From Desulfitibacter sp. BRH_c19 (GTDB taxonomy: Bacteria; Bacillota; DSM-16504; Desulfitibacterales; Desulfitibacteraceae): a DNA stretch of 64,000 nucleotides. Made by a program: the position numbers and the translations under genes. Numbering within the stretch: the stretch's first letter is position 1; each line of letters opens with the position of its first letter. The notes beneath the pieces are model-generated. The model did no database searches and was not told the DNA's origin. It was given only the letters and a program-made list of their open reading frames with translations. The stretch covers positions 186,001 through 250,000 of the forward strand of contig LOER01000026.1 of assembly GCA_001515945.1 (NCBI GenBank). The letters are read 5' to 3'. Positions 33,591 to 43,820 of this stretch are shown in pieces.

Positions 33591-34553
33591 ATGATAATCA
33601 AACCAAAAGCCCTAAGAGCGGGTGATAAAGTTGCAATTATTTCTCCCACATCAGCGGCTGATTTAAATGCGGTAAACAAGGCAGAACAGCGCATACGGGC
33701 AATGGGACTTGAACCTGTAATGTCTCCGGTGTGTTACACAAGATATGGTTATTTGTCGGCAACAGACGAAAAAAGAGCAGCAGATGTAAACAATGCCTTT
33801 GCCGATAGAAGCATAAAAGGAATAATTTGCCTTAGGGGCGGATACGGGACAACGCGCATCCTTAATTTACTTGATTATGACATGATAAAGAAAAATCCCA
33901 AGGTATTCCTTGGATTCAGCGATATAACTGGGCTTCACACAGCATTTAATAAAATATGCAGAATGGTTACATACCATGGCCCAATGGCAACATCATCCTT
34001 TGCAAAGGTTAAAGGAACCAAAGTTAAATTTGAAAGATATACATATAACAGCCTGAGAAAAAACCTTTTTACAAATGAAGCACCTGGACTTGTGGAAAAT
34101 CCAGAAGGGGAGGTTATGGAAGTACTTGTTGGCGGAAAGGCTGAAGGCGAAATAGTCGGCGGAAATCTATCCTTGCTTGTGGCAACCCTTGGTTCACCTT
34201 ATGAGATTGATACAAAGGGGAAATTATTATTCATAGAAGATGTTGGTGAGAAGGTATATAGAATAGATAGAATGCTTACCTCTTTAGCTTTGGCAGGAAA
34301 GTTCAGAGACTGTCTGGGAGTGATACTGGGAACATGGATAGACTGTGTTTCGGAACAAAGAGGCGATGAAGGAGGTGCCGATTTGTCTCTGGAAGAAGTG
34401 TTTATGGATATAATAGTTCCATTTAACAAACCGGTTATCACAAACTTCACGGCTGGACATAACTTTCCTCAGCCCACGATGGCTTTTGGAACAAGGGTCA
34501 TAATGGATGCTGATAAAAAAGAAATAATTTTCACAGAAAGTGGAAATATGTAG
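33591..34553 (+). CDS. LD-carboxypeptidase, S66 family
   Basis: This 320-aa serine peptidase cleaves the L-Lys (or mDAP)-D-Ala bond of muropeptides, or, like MccF, breaks peptide-nucleotide antibiotics. Family features are RGGYGTTRILNLLDYD near residue 82, the nucleophile serine in GFSDITGLH near 111, the glutamate in FIEDVGEKVYRID near 216, and the histidine in FTAGHNFPQPTMAFGT near 288. The catalytic Ser-Glu-His are all present. GGAGGT lies seven bases before the ATG at 33591. It is monocistronic; the neighbouring MATE gene converges. Confidence 0.9.
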   Translation: MIIKPKALRAGDKVAIISPTSAADLNAVNKAEQRIRAMGLEPVMSPVCYTRYGYLSATDEKRAADVNNAFADRSIKGIICLRGGYGTTRILNLLDYDMIKKNPKVFLGFSDITGLHTAFNKICRMVTYHGPMATSSFAKVKGTKVKFERYTYNSLRKNLFTNEAPGLVENPEGEVMEVLVGGKAEGEIVGGNLSLLVATLGSPYEIDTKGKLLFIEDVGEKVYRIDRMLTSLALAGKFRDCLGVILGTWIDCVSEQRGDEGGADLSLEEVFMDIIVPFNKPVITNFTAGHNFPQPTMAFGTRVIMDADKKEIIFTESGNM

Positions 34554-34660
34554 AGTTTACCGATTGTTTTCATTTAGGGCATTTGTTAGATCGTAAGATA
34601 ATATATAGCGATGCCAATTAAAAGAGACTATCTATAGAATAGGGTAGCCTCTTTTGTGTC

Positions 34661-36031
34661 TTATGCATTTTGATTGGAAATAATTAAATTCTCTTTACCA
34701 AAAAATATTGATTTATGACTATTTATAAACCAAAGGGCTAGGAAAAAAGATAGTAAGTCTGCTATAGGAAAAGCCAACCAAATCCCGACCACACTAAACA
34801 TAGATGGAAGAATTAGCATCAATGGAATTAAGAACAATACCTGGCGTGACATGGATAAAATTAAGGCTGCTCTTGCTTTTCCCAAGGATTGAAAGACCCC
34901 ACCGGTAACCATTTGTATTCCTATTGTAACAGTCAGAGAAAACAAAATTCTCAGGGCAGTTTGACCCATCTGAATGGCCTCTGGATCACTTGTAAAAATC
35001 AACATAATATATTTTGGAAACACCATAATAACGATAAATGCAATTAAAACAATTAAAGTTGAAGCTTTTACGGCTAACATAATAGCTTCACTTACACGGT
35101 GGTGTTGCTTAGCACCATAATTGTAACCAACTATGGGCATGAGTCCCTGAATAATCCCCATCGTTGGCATGAGTGAGAACATAATGACCTTATGGATTAT
35201 TCCAAAGACTGCAACTGCCAGATCCCCACCATGAAAAATTAGCATATGGTTGGCAACAATGAACATTAGACTTCCGGCGGCTTGTTGTACAAAAGCCGAT
35301 GATCCTATGGCTAATATTTGCTTAATAACAAGTAATTTAGGGCGTAGATATAGAGTCCTAAAAGAAAGAGAACTTCTTCCTGAAAGGAAGTATATTACCA
35401 GATAAACCGCTGTAATTCCCTGAGATAATACGGTGGCAAGAGCTGAACCTTTAATACCTAAACCAAAACCAAAGATAAAAGTAGGAGTTAGAATTATATT
35501 TAAGACTGCTCCAATAACCATTGTCAACATGGCAGTTTTAGCATTACCTTCAGAGCGAATGATATTATTCATTGAAAAAGCAAAAGCAAAGAAGATGGTA
35601 CCATATAAAATAATTCCTAAATAATCCTTGGCATAAGGTAAAATAGTTTCACTAGATCCAAATAGGTAAAGGATAGGGGTTAAAAAGTTAAGTCCTAATA
35701 AGATACCAATAATACTAACTAAAAAGACCAAACTGATTACGTTACCAAAAACTTGATTAGCATCCTCTAATTTATTAGCTCCAAGCATTCTTGAGATTAC
35801 TGAAGCCCCTCCGATACCAATAGCCCCTGCTAGTGCCATGACTATCATTTGTACTGGAAAAGCAATAGAAACTGCAGCAACCCCTACTGTACCCACAGCT
35901 CTTGACACAAATATCGTATCAACAACATTATATAGGGCCATCACGAACATACCAAACATGGCAGGGACAGCTAATTTAGCTAAAAGCTTGGGAATTGGCT
36001 CTTTTCCAAGACGTTCACTTTGTTGTTTCAT
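34661..36031 (-). CDS. MATE-family efflux transporter
   Basis: This ~456-aa Na+- or H+-driven multidrug/toxin exporter has 12 helices in two MATE repeats. It begins MKQQSERLGKEPIPKLLAKL; first-helix features include AVPAMFGMFVMALYNVVDTI and the FVSRAVGTVGVAAVSIAFP loop. The second half opens near AIGSSAFVQQAAGS. The frame continues to a TTG at 36055, but AAGGAG nine bases before the ATG at 36031 makes that the start. The substrate is unknown. It probably has its own promoter at 36086-36115. Confidence 0.9.
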   Translation of the reverse strand: MKQQSERLGKEPIPKLLAKLAVPAMFGMFVMALYNVVDTIFVSRAVGTVGVAAVSIAFPVQMIVMALAGAIGIGGASVISRMLGANKLEDANQVFGNVISLVFLVSIIGILLGLNFLTPILYLFGSSETILPYAKDYLGIILYGTIFFAFAFSMNNIIRSEGNAKTAMLTMVIGAVLNIILTPTFIFGFGLGIKGSALATVLSQGITAVYLVIYFLSGRSSLSFRTLYLRPKLLVIKQILAIGSSAFVQQAAGSLMFIVANHMLIFHGGDLAVAVFGIIHKVIMFSLMPTMGIIQGLMPIVGYNYGAKQHHRVSEAIMLAVKASTLIVLIAFIVIMVFPKYIMLIFTSDPEAIQMGQTALRILFSLTVTIGIQMVTGGVFQSLGKARAALILSMSRQVLFLIPLMLILPSMFSVVGIWLAFPIADLLSFFLALWFINSHKSIFFGKENLIISNQNA

Positions 36032-36085
36032 TAAGGTTTTCTCCTTCCATTGCAAATATCATTGCGGATAAGCGGCATAACATTT

Positions 36086-36115
36086 ATTATAACCTGATAC
36101 TGGTTGTCAATGCAA
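36086..36115 (-). promoter_or_regulatory. Possible promoter of the MATE gene
   Basis: On the minus strand: TTGCAT (36115-36110), an 18-base spacer, TATAAT (36091-36086). The REP copy at 36132 lies just upstream. Confidence 0.45.
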
Positions 36116-36131
36116 CAAATAAAAACCATCG

Positions 36132-36156
36132 GGGTCAGGCTTGACAAATTGACAAA
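36132..36156 (+). repeat. REP copy 5
   Basis: GGGTCAGGCTTGACAAA then TTGACAAA in the gap between the MATE gene (minus) and the DUF2680 gene (plus). Confidence 0.9.
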
Positions 36157-36342
36157 AAAATCATGACTCATGGAGTATGTAATAAATGGTAATAATTTTG
36201 AACCCAGAATTGTAATATCAAAGTTTTAATAAAGATATTTTTTAGAAAATTTAATGGAAAAAGTTCCTTTTATTCTATAGATAAAACTCCGCAGTAATGC
36301 AAAAAATAATATCATCAATTGAAGAAGGAGGTGATTTTTTTT

Positions 36343-36660
36343 ATGAAAAAGCTTCAAATTTTAGTTATTGCCATGCTTGTATTTGGACTCTTAATGGCAG
36401 CGGGGCTTCCTATTCAAGCAACAGACATTAATTCAGAAAAACAAACAGTAGAATTAACAGATGCACAAAAAGGTGAATTAGCCGCACTTCATAAGGACAT
36501 TTTTGGCAAGAAAAAAGAACTTATAAATAAGTATGTTGAATTCGGGATAATTACAAAGGAAAAAGGAGATAAAATAATCTCTAGAATGGAAAAATGTTAT
36601 GAAGATCTAGATGAAAATGGTTTTATGCCCCAGTGGCATAAAATGAAATACAGGCAGTAA
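36343..36660 (+). CDS. Small secreted DUF2680/YckD-like protein
   Basis: This ~105-aa protein starts MKKLQILVIAMLVFGLLMAA, a clear signal peptide with a likely cut after IQA (about residue 26). The mature part is a charged helical segment (LTDAQKGELAALHKDIFGKK, KYVEFGIITKEKGDKI) that fits the DUF2680 family found in Bacillus (YckD) and Clostridia. Its function is unknown. The frame opens at 36319, but AAGGAGGTGA sets the ATG at 36343. A terminator follows at 36673. REP copies flank the gene at 36132 and 36713. Confidence 0.8.
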   Translation: MKKLQILVIAMLVFGLLMAAGLPIQATDINSEKQTVELTDAQKGELAALHKDIFGKKKELINKYVEFGIITKEKGDKIISRMEKCYEDLDENGFMPQWHKMKYRQ

Positions 36661-36672
36661 TAGCCAATATTT

Positions 36673-36702
36673 AAAGACTGTCCCAAAGGCAGTCTTTTTT
36701 TG
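36673..36702 (+). terminator. Terminator after the DUF2680 gene
   Basis: AAAGACTG and CAGTCTTT form an eight-base stem with loop TCCCAAAGG, followed by a T run. Confidence 0.85.
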
Positions 36703-36712
36703 GGTTTTTTTA

Positions 36713-37663
36713 GGGTCAGGCTTGACGATTTGACAAAAATAAAGGTAATATAAAGAAAAAAATGGAAGTGAGAAAATGGCACGAAGACCTAGAGTACATT
36801 ATAGTGGGGCATTATATCATGTCATTGTACGAGGCAATAACAAAGCATATATTTTTGAAGGGGAAGCAGATAAAGTAAATTATAAGGAGATTATCAAGAA
36901 TTATAAGAAAAAATACTTATTTCTAATTTATGCTTATTGCATTATGGACAACCATGCACATATACTAATAGAAATTAAGAATACAGAACTTTCAAAAATT
37001 ATGCAGGGAATACAACAGGTCTATACGCAAGTGTTCAATAAAAAGTATGAAAGAACTGGACATGTATTTGAACAAAGATATAAAGCAATACTGTGTGATA
37101 AGGAAAATTATTTCTTAGAGCTGATAAGATATATCCACCAAAATCCGATAAAGGCAGAGATAACAAAGACGCCAAATTATAAGTGGAGCAGTTATGCAGA
37201 ATATCTTGGGCTTCCAGAGTTAGTAGACACAAGTTATCTATTAATGCGGTTCTCAAAAAATAGGCAAGAGGCAATTAAAAAATACCAGAAATTCATGGGA
37301 GCAGCCGACCTGCAGGATAATATTCAAGATGCGTATGCGGTGGAGGAAGAGGTAGAAAAGATAGGTGAAAAAGTAGAACTAACGATGAAAATTGGGAAGG
37401 ATAAATATTTAGAAAGTGTGATAGACTACTACAACGTCAATTTTGAAGAATACAAGAATGGTAGAATAACAAAAGAGGATAGGAGAAAGAGGGCGATTAT
37501 TCTATTGCTTAGCAAAGAAATCTCGGATATAAGTAATAATGAACTTGGAGAATTGTTTGGCTTAACACCATCAGGAATTAGCAAGATATTAACAAGAACG
37601 GACTACAATCTTGTAAAAGATGAATATAACAAATTGAAAATGTCAATTTGTCAAGCCTGACCC
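36713..37663 (+). mobile_element. REP-associated transposase element bounded by inverted REP copies
   Basis: The left end 36713-36738 is a slightly varied REP (GGGTCAGGCTTGACGATT then TGACAAAAA). The right end 37641-37663 is the reverse complement (TGTCAATTTGTCAAGCCTGA then CCC). The transposase gene lies between. Solo copies of the same REP occur at 21883, 24592, 26182, 30316, 36132 and 50272. This is the expected layout of a RAYT and its REP family. Confidence 0.85.
36776..37660 (+). CDS. REP-associated tyrosine transposase (Y1_Tnp family)
   Basis: The 294-aa HUH single-strand transposase is of the IS200-related RAYT group. It begins ARRPRVHYSGALYHVIVRGN and has the metal-binding HUH motif MDNHAHILIE near residue 58, a likely catalytic tyrosine in QGIQQVYTQVFN near 85, and the characteristic YKAILCDKENYFLELIRYIH and QNPIKA. 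The C-terminal part (about 215-290) ends in a helix-turn-helix-like ELGELFGLTPSGISKILTR, as in the long RAYT subgroup with a DnaA-like end. The final residues CQA and the stop are encoded by the right-hand REP. RAYTs act on REP hairpins; this one likely mobilises the eight copies seen here. Confidence 0.92.
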   Translation: MARRPRVHYSGALYHVIVRGNNKAYIFEGEADKVNYKEIIKNYKKKYLFLIYAYCIMDNHAHILIEIKNTELSKIMQGIQQVYTQVFNKKYERTGHVFEQRYKAILCDKENYFLELIRYIHQNPIKAEITKTPNYKWSSYAEYLGLPELVDTSYLLMRFSKNRQEAIKKYQKFMGAADLQDNIQDAYAVEEEVEKIGEKVELTMKIGKDKYLESVIDYYNVNFEEYKNGRITKEDRRKRAIILLLSKEISDISNNELGELFGLTPSGISKILTRTDYNLVKDEYNKLKMSICQA

Positions 37664-37678
37664 CGAGAGGTGATAATG

Positions 37679-38140
37679 ATGTTGATTTGGTTGAGGGTTA
37701 ATGACAAGGAATACACTTTAGAGGTTGAGAGTCACTTGAGGTTGATAGATATTTTGCGGGATAAACTAAAACTCACAGGCACTAAAGAGGGCTGTGGTGA
37801 GGGTGAGTGTGGAGCTTGTTCTGTTCTTATGGATGGAAATATTGTTAATGCATGCCTAGTATTGGCAGTTCAGGCACAGGGTAAAGAAATAACTACTATA
37901 GAAGGAATAGCAACAGGGGAGGAACTCCATCCTGTGCAGCAGGCATTTTTAGAAGAGGGTGCAGTACAGTGCGGTTATTGTACTCCAGGTATGGTTATAT
38001 CAGCTGTAGACCTCTTAAATAAAAAACCTAGTCCTACAAAAAGCGAAATTAAAAGGCACCTTGCAGGCAACCTATGCAGATGTACGGGATACGATAAAAT
38101 AATTAAGGCAGTACAAAAGGCATCTAGGAGGGTTGAGTAG
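37679..38140 (+). CDS. Molybdenum hydroxylase, [2Fe-2S] small subunit (XdhC/CoxS/CutS type)
   Basis: This ~153-aa electron-transfer subunit of xanthine-dehydrogenase-family enzymes carries two [2Fe-2S] clusters. The plant-type cluster is at GCGEGECGACSVLMDG (about 40-55; fourth Cys in NACLV) and the second in the helical domain at CGYCTPGM and LCRCTGYDKI. The start could be 37676 or 37679; the GAGAGG spacing favours 37679. The large-subunit gene begins two bases after the stop. No FAD-subunit gene is present in the operon. A REP end (37663) lies just before its ribosome site, so the native promoter may have been displaced by the transposon. Confidence 0.92.
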   Translation: MLIWLRVNDKEYTLEVESHLRLIDILRDKLKLTGTKEGCGEGECGACSVLMDGNIVNACLVLAVQAQGKEITTIEGIATGEELHPVQQAFLEEGAVQCGYCTPGMVISAVDLLNKKPSPTKSEIKRHLAGNLCRCTGYDKIIKAVQKASRRVE

Positions 38141-38142
38141 GT

Positions 38143-39429
38143 ATGTTTAAGGAAAAGGTAATAGGCCAAAACTCCATCAAAGTTGATGCTTTAAGCAAAG
38201 TTACAGGTAGGGCGCAATACCCTGCAGATCTTGAAATGGGTAACATGCTATATGGAAGGCTGTTCCAATTAGATGTGGCACATGCAAGGATAATTGATAT
38301 TAATATTAATGAGGCACAAAAACTGCCAGGAGTAAAAGTGGTCTTAACGGGTAAGGATGTGCCAGGCCTTAATGGTCAGGGTGTTTTATTTGCTGACATG
38401 CCAGTTTTATCTGCAGACAGGATTCGCTCCATCAATGATGTTGTAGCTATAGTGGTTGCTGAAAGAGAAGACATTGCAGAAGAAGCATTAACCAAAATCA
38501 AAGTGGAATACGAAGAACTTCCCGCCGTATTTGATGCAGAAGAAGCAATGAAAGAAGATGCTCCAAAGGTACATGATAATAATAATATAATCTATCACTT
38601 GAAAATTAGAAAGGGCAATGTAGAGGATGGATTTGAAAAGGCAGCCGCGGTAATTGAAGATATATACACAACTCAAATGGTGGATCATGCCTTTTTACAA
38701 CCTGAAGGCTGCCTTGCCTATCTAGATAATAGAGGCCATCTAGTTATTCATGTAGCCACCCAGTATATTCATTGGGATCGCTATGAAATTTCTAGAGCAT
38801 TGAATATGCCTGTTCATAAGATAAAAGTAATAAACACATCAGTCGGTGGCGCATTTGGCGGCAGGGAGGACATAACATTACAGATAAGAACGGCTCTCCT
38901 GGCTTTAAAAACAGGCAAACCAGTCAAAATGGTTTCTGATAGAAAGGAATCCTTTAAAATCCATTCTAAACGACATCCTATTAAAATGTATTATAAGACA
39001 GGAGCAGATGCAGAAGGAAAGTTAACTGCACTAGAAGCAAGGATCATAGGAGATACAGGAGCATATGCTTCATGGGCCCCAAATATCATGAGAAAAGCAG
39101 CTATTCATGCCACGGGACCGTACAATATACCAAATGTGAAGGTTGACTCCTTTGCAGTATATACAAATAATCCATTTGCTGGCGCCATGAGGGGGTTTGG
39201 TGCAGCACAACCACCCTTGGCTCATGAGTCTCAGATGGATAGAATAGCAGAAAAGCTAGGGATTCACCCTTTCACCATACGTTGGCTAAATGCCATGGAA
39301 GAAGGTAGTGAAACGGCTACAGAGCAAGTTCTTGATACTAGTGTAGGGCTAAAGGAATGCATGAGAGTAACAGCAGCTGCTGCCGGATGGAATCTTGAGG
39401 AGTTGACTGGAGGTGGCAGCAATGACTAA
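38143..39429 (+). CDS. Molybdenum hydroxylase large subunit, N-terminal part (split gene)
   Basis: This 428-aa protein corresponds to the first ~55% of a typical 750-780-aa molybdopterin-binding subunit (xanthine dehydrogenase/aldehyde oxidase family). It has the ald_Xan_dh N-domain (about 15-125: DALSKVTGRAQYPADL, VKVVLTGKDVPG). The start of the Moco-binding domain follows with EGCLAYLD, GGAFGGREDI near 242 and GAMRGFGAAQPPLAHE near 352, whose glycine-rich motifs contact the cofactor. It ends in the linker LTGGGSND and a TAA. The next gene restarts in another frame with a proper ribosome site. RGFG rather than the CODH AYRCSFR loop argues against CO dehydrogenase. The substrate is unknown. 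Confidence 0.85.
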   Translation: MFKEKVIGQNSIKVDALSKVTGRAQYPADLEMGNMLYGRLFQLDVAHARIIDININEAQKLPGVKVVLTGKDVPGLNGQGVLFADMPVLSADRIRSINDVVAIVVAEREDIAEEALTKIKVEYEELPAVFDAEEAMKEDAPKVHDNNNIIYHLKIRKGNVEDGFEKAAAVIEDIYTTQMVDHAFLQPEGCLAYLDNRGHLVIHVATQYIHWDRYEISRALNMPVHKIKVINTSVGGAFGGREDITLQIRTALLALKTGKPVKMVSDRKESFKIHSKRHPIKMYYKTGADAEGKLTALEARIIGDTGAYASWAPNIMRKAAIHATGPYNIPNVKVDSFAVYTNNPFAGAMRGFGAAQPPLAHESQMDRIAEKLGIHPFTIRWLNAMEEGSETATEQVLDTSVGLKECMRVTAAAAGWNLEELTGGGSND

Positions 39430-40420
39430 AAAACGTGGCACGGGAATGGCAAGTATTTTTTACGGTCTTGGCTACGGTAATGGTTTTGCAGATACATCTA
39501 GTGCCTTTGTGGAGGTCAATGAAGATGGTACTGCTATTGTACGCATTGGTGCTTCAGATTGTGGTCAGGGATCAAGTACAGTTATTGCCCAAATAGCTGC
39601 AGAAGAATTAGGTATAAGGGTTGATGATATAACTGTAATTACTGAAGATACGGATGCCACCCCAGATGCTGGAACTTCCGCTGCCACCAGGCAGACATAT
39701 ACTTCAGGAAATGCTGTTCGTAAAGCAGCACGAGAAGCAAGAGAAATCTTATATGATAGAGCTCGTATAGAATTAGAAGTAAACACATTACATGGACTTG
39801 TAGGGGAAAAAGGGTACATTTATCCTAGAGGTTTACCAAATAGAAAAATTAGTATTAAAGAATTAGCATTTAACGCTAAACTAGAAGGCTTAAGACTTGT
39901 TGGTGAGGGTAGCTTTACAGCCCATAGTACCAAGGTAGATATGGAAACAGGACAAGGTGCTCCATACTGGCCCTATGCCTTTGCAGTTCAAATTGTTGAG
40001 GTTGAAGTGGATACCTTGACAGGCATGGTGGATGTGATTAAAGTTATTGCTGCCAATGACGTTGGCCGAGCAATAAATCCTTTTAATGTGGAAGGACAAA
40101 TCGCGGGTGGTGTTTGCCAAGGAATGGGCATGGCACTATTGGAAGAGGTACAACTAAGTAATGGAAAAATCAAAAACCCTAGCTTCTCCAAATATTTGAT
40201 ACCTACCTTTGCGGACATACCAGACATTGAGCCGCTAATAGTAGAGTCCCCTGAGCCTACTGGGCCTTATGGTGCTAAGGGAGTGGGAGAGCCGTGTATG
40301 ATACCAACCGCTCCAGCAATAATTAATGCAATATATGATGCTGTTGGTATAAGGATTACAAGTCTTCCAGCTACACCTGAGAAAATTTTGGAGGCCCTTA
40401 AGAATAAGGAAAACTTTTAG
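39422..40420 (+). CDS. Molybdenum hydroxylase large subunit, C-terminal part (split gene)
   Basis: This ~332-aa protein continues the large subunit: KKRGTGMASIFYGLGYGNGF, ASDCGQGSSTVIAQIAAEEL (Moco contacts), TPDAGTSAATRQTYTSGNAV, and near the end TGPYGAKGVGEPCMIPTAPA, whose GVGE glutamate is the expected general base. The active site is therefore complete when both halves combine. GGAGGTGG (39409-39416) lies six bases before the ATG at 39422, which overlaps the previous stop codon by eight bases, so translational coupling is plausible. A terminator follows at 40498. The possibility of a single-base frameshift in one continuous gene remains. Confidence 0.85.
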   Translation: MTKKRGTGMASIFYGLGYGNGFADTSSAFVEVNEDGTAIVRIGASDCGQGSSTVIAQIAAEELGIRVDDITVITEDTDATPDAGTSAATRQTYTSGNAVRKAAREAREILYDRARIELEVNTLHGLVGEKGYIYPRGLPNRKISIKELAFNAKLEGLRLVGEGSFTAHSTKVDMETGQGAPYWPYAFAVQIVEVEVDTLTGMVDVIKVIAANDVGRAINPFNVEGQIAGGVCQGMGMALLEEVQLSNGKIKNPSFSKYLIPTFADIPDIEPLIVESPEPTGPYGAKGVGEPCMIPTAPAIINAIYDAVGIRITSLPATPEKILEALKNKENF

Positions 40421-40497
40421 AAAAAACATGGCAAGATGTAAGCTATAAATCATACCGAAATGTGTCAAAATGATGTCAGACTATTATTTAAGTTATG

Positions 40498-40537
40498 AAA
40501 TGGTTTCTGTATTTTACAGGGGAACCATTTTTTTTTA
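40498..40537 (+). terminator. Terminator of the molybdenum hydroxylase operon
   Basis: AAATGGTT-CTGTA (40498 on) pairs with TACAG-AACCATTT, a long stem with short internal mismatches, followed by a T run. Confidence 0.8.
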
Positions 40538-40578
40538 AGATATCTTTTGGAATATTGTCTGAAGTTTTAATGAAGACG

Positions 40579-40608
40579 TTAGTTGAGTACTAGTAGTTCT
40601 GTTATAAT
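40579..40608 (+). promoter_or_regulatory. Promoter of the glp operon
   Basis: TTAGTT (40579-40584), an 18-base spacer, and a perfect TATAAT (40603-40608). Confidence 0.5.
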
Positions 40609-40709
40609 TATTGTAACAAATAGTATTAAAACCAAAGAGGCGGCTTAGATTTAATGACGAACATAAGATGATAGGCTCTTGAAATTTAGTTGGGCGAAAC
40701 TATAGTTAG

Positions 40710-42209
<1,500 letters not shown>

Positions 42210-42299
42210 ACTAGTCTTAGATTAGTCTTAAACTTGACTCAGATTAGTTTTAAGCTAGGATTTGATGAGCTTAGAGCAGGCTTAGAGAGGTGAGTGCTA

Positions 42300-43820
42300 A
42301 TGGGAGAAAAGGTGCAAGTTGTTGTAATCGGAGGAGGGGCTACAGGAACTGGTGTTTTGAGGGACCTTGCTTTAAGGGGAATAGACTGCCTTTTGGTAGA
42401 GCAAAACGACCTTGCCACGGGAACTAGTGGCCGCTTCCATGGACTTTTGCATAGCGGAGCACGCTATGTGGTCAAGGATTTAAATTCTGGCAAAGAATGT
42501 ATAGATGAGAACAGAATACTAAAAGAAATTGCTCCAACCTGTATTGAAGATACTGGCGGGATGTTTATAGCTACCAAAGAAGATGACCCTGGATATATTA
42601 CTAAATGGCTTGAGGGTTGTTCCCAGGCAGGTATACGTACTGAGGAAATATCACCAGCAGACTTGAAAAATGAGGAACCAGCCCTGACAACAGAAGTAAA
42701 AAAAGCATTCCTTGTTCCTGATGCGGCAGTAGATGGCTTTACCTTAGCTGCTGCAAATGTCAATTCTGCAAAAAAGGCTGGGGCTAAAGCAAAAACCTAT
42801 TCCAAAGTGACTGCCTTTAAAACAGAAAATAACAAAATAAAAGGTGTATTTATAAAGGATAAATATTCTGGCAAAGAAGACTTTGTTGAATGTGACTTTG
42901 TTATAAATGCGGCAGGTGCTTGGGCAGGAAAAGTTGCTGAGCTTGCTGGAGAGAATTTAAACATTTCTCCAGATAAGGGTGTCCTAGTTATATTCAATCA
43001 CCGAATTACTAGTAGGGTCCTTAACCGTTTACGTCCCCCTGGAGATGGAGATATATTTGTACCTCATGGGAGTGTAACTGTTTTTGGAACTACATCTAAG
43101 AGTACCAGTTCGCCTGATGATACTGAAGCAACAAAGGAAGAGGTTCTAGCCTTATTGGAAGAGGGTTCTCGGCTCATTCCTGAGCTTAGAGATATGCGTT
43201 TGATACGTGCATTTGCAGGTGTTAGGCCCCTATATCAACCTAATGGGGAAGCAGCCGGTAGGGGGGCTACAAGAGATTTCACCCTAATTAATCATCAGGA
43301 ACTAACAGGTCTTGAGGGCTTAATCTCATTGGTAGGTGGAAAGCTTACCACCTACCGGCTAATGGCTAAATCTGGCGTCGATTTTGTAGCCAACAAATTA
43401 GGTGTGGATAAGCCTTGTATAACCCACAAAGAACAGATATTTGCACCTATTATCAGGCAGGAATCCAGCCATGAGAACCGTTTATGTCAATGTGAAATGG
43501 TTACTAAAGAGATGCTTAACAAGGCAGTCGTAGATAAAGACAAGTTTACTTTAAGTGACGTTCGTAGATCAACTCGTTTAGGGATGGGTCCTTGTCAAGG
43601 CACTTTTTGTACCTTTAGAGCAACAGGTTACTATCATGAGACAAGGGGCCTAGAGGTTACAGAGACCAATAAGCTCCTAATGAACCACATCCAGGAGCGT
43701 TGGAAGGGAAGCAGACCTGTCCTTTGGGGCGGGCAAGCTCAGGAAGTAGAGTTAACTAGGGGAATTTATCTAGGTTTATTAAACCTGGAGAGATTGGAAA
43801 GTGATGAAAATGACCTATGA
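42300..43820 (+). CDS. glpA: Anaerobic glycerol-3-phosphate dehydrogenase subunit A
   Basis: GlpA is the catalytic FAD subunit oxidising glycerol-3-phosphate to dihydroxyacetone phosphate in the anaerobic GlpABC complex. The ~506-aa protein has VVVIGGGATGTGVLRDLALRG (about 6-26, FAD motif), FHGLLHSGARYVVKD, and NAAGAWAGKVAELAG. The C-terminal BFD-like [2Fe-2S] domain has cysteines CQCEMV and GPCQGTFC (about 398-445), which marks GlpA rather than aerobic GlpD. The frame begins with GTG 42294, but GAGAGGTG points to the ATG at 42300. Its stop overlaps glpB. Confidence 0.94.
   Translation: MGEKVQVVVIGGGATGTGVLRDLALRGIDCLLVEQNDLATGTSGRFHGLLHSGARYVVKDLNSGKECIDENRILKEIAPTCIEDTGGMFIATKEDDPGYITKWLEGCSQAGIRTEEISPADLKNEEPALTTEVKKAFLVPDAAVDGFTLAAANVNSAKKAGAKAKTYSKVTAFKTENNKIKGVFIKDKYSGKEDFVECDFVINAAGAWAGKVAELAGENLNISPDKGVLVIFNHRITSRVLNRLRPPGDGDIFVPHGSVTVFGTTSKSTSSPDDTEATKEEVLALLEEGSRLIPELRDMRLIRAFAGVRPLYQPNGEAAGRGATRDFTLINHQELTGLEGLISLVGGKLTTYRLMAKSGVDFVANKLGVDKPCITHKEQIFAPIIRQESSHENRLCQCEMVTKEMLNKAVVDKDKFTLSDVRRSTRLGMGPCQGTFCTFRATGYYHETRGLEVTETNKLLMNHIQERWKGSRPVLWGGQAQEVELTRGIYLGLLNLERLESDENDL

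Noticed and set aside
36119-37663. Composite transposon carrying the DUF2680 gene
   Set aside because: REP copies at 36132 and 36713 do flank it in direct orientation, but RAYT elements are not known to move such composites and no target-site duplication is seen.
38143-40420. Aerobic carbon monoxide dehydrogenase
   Set aside because: The large subunit has the MRGFGAAQ loop, not the AYRCSFR loop of CoxL, and no CoxM gene is present.
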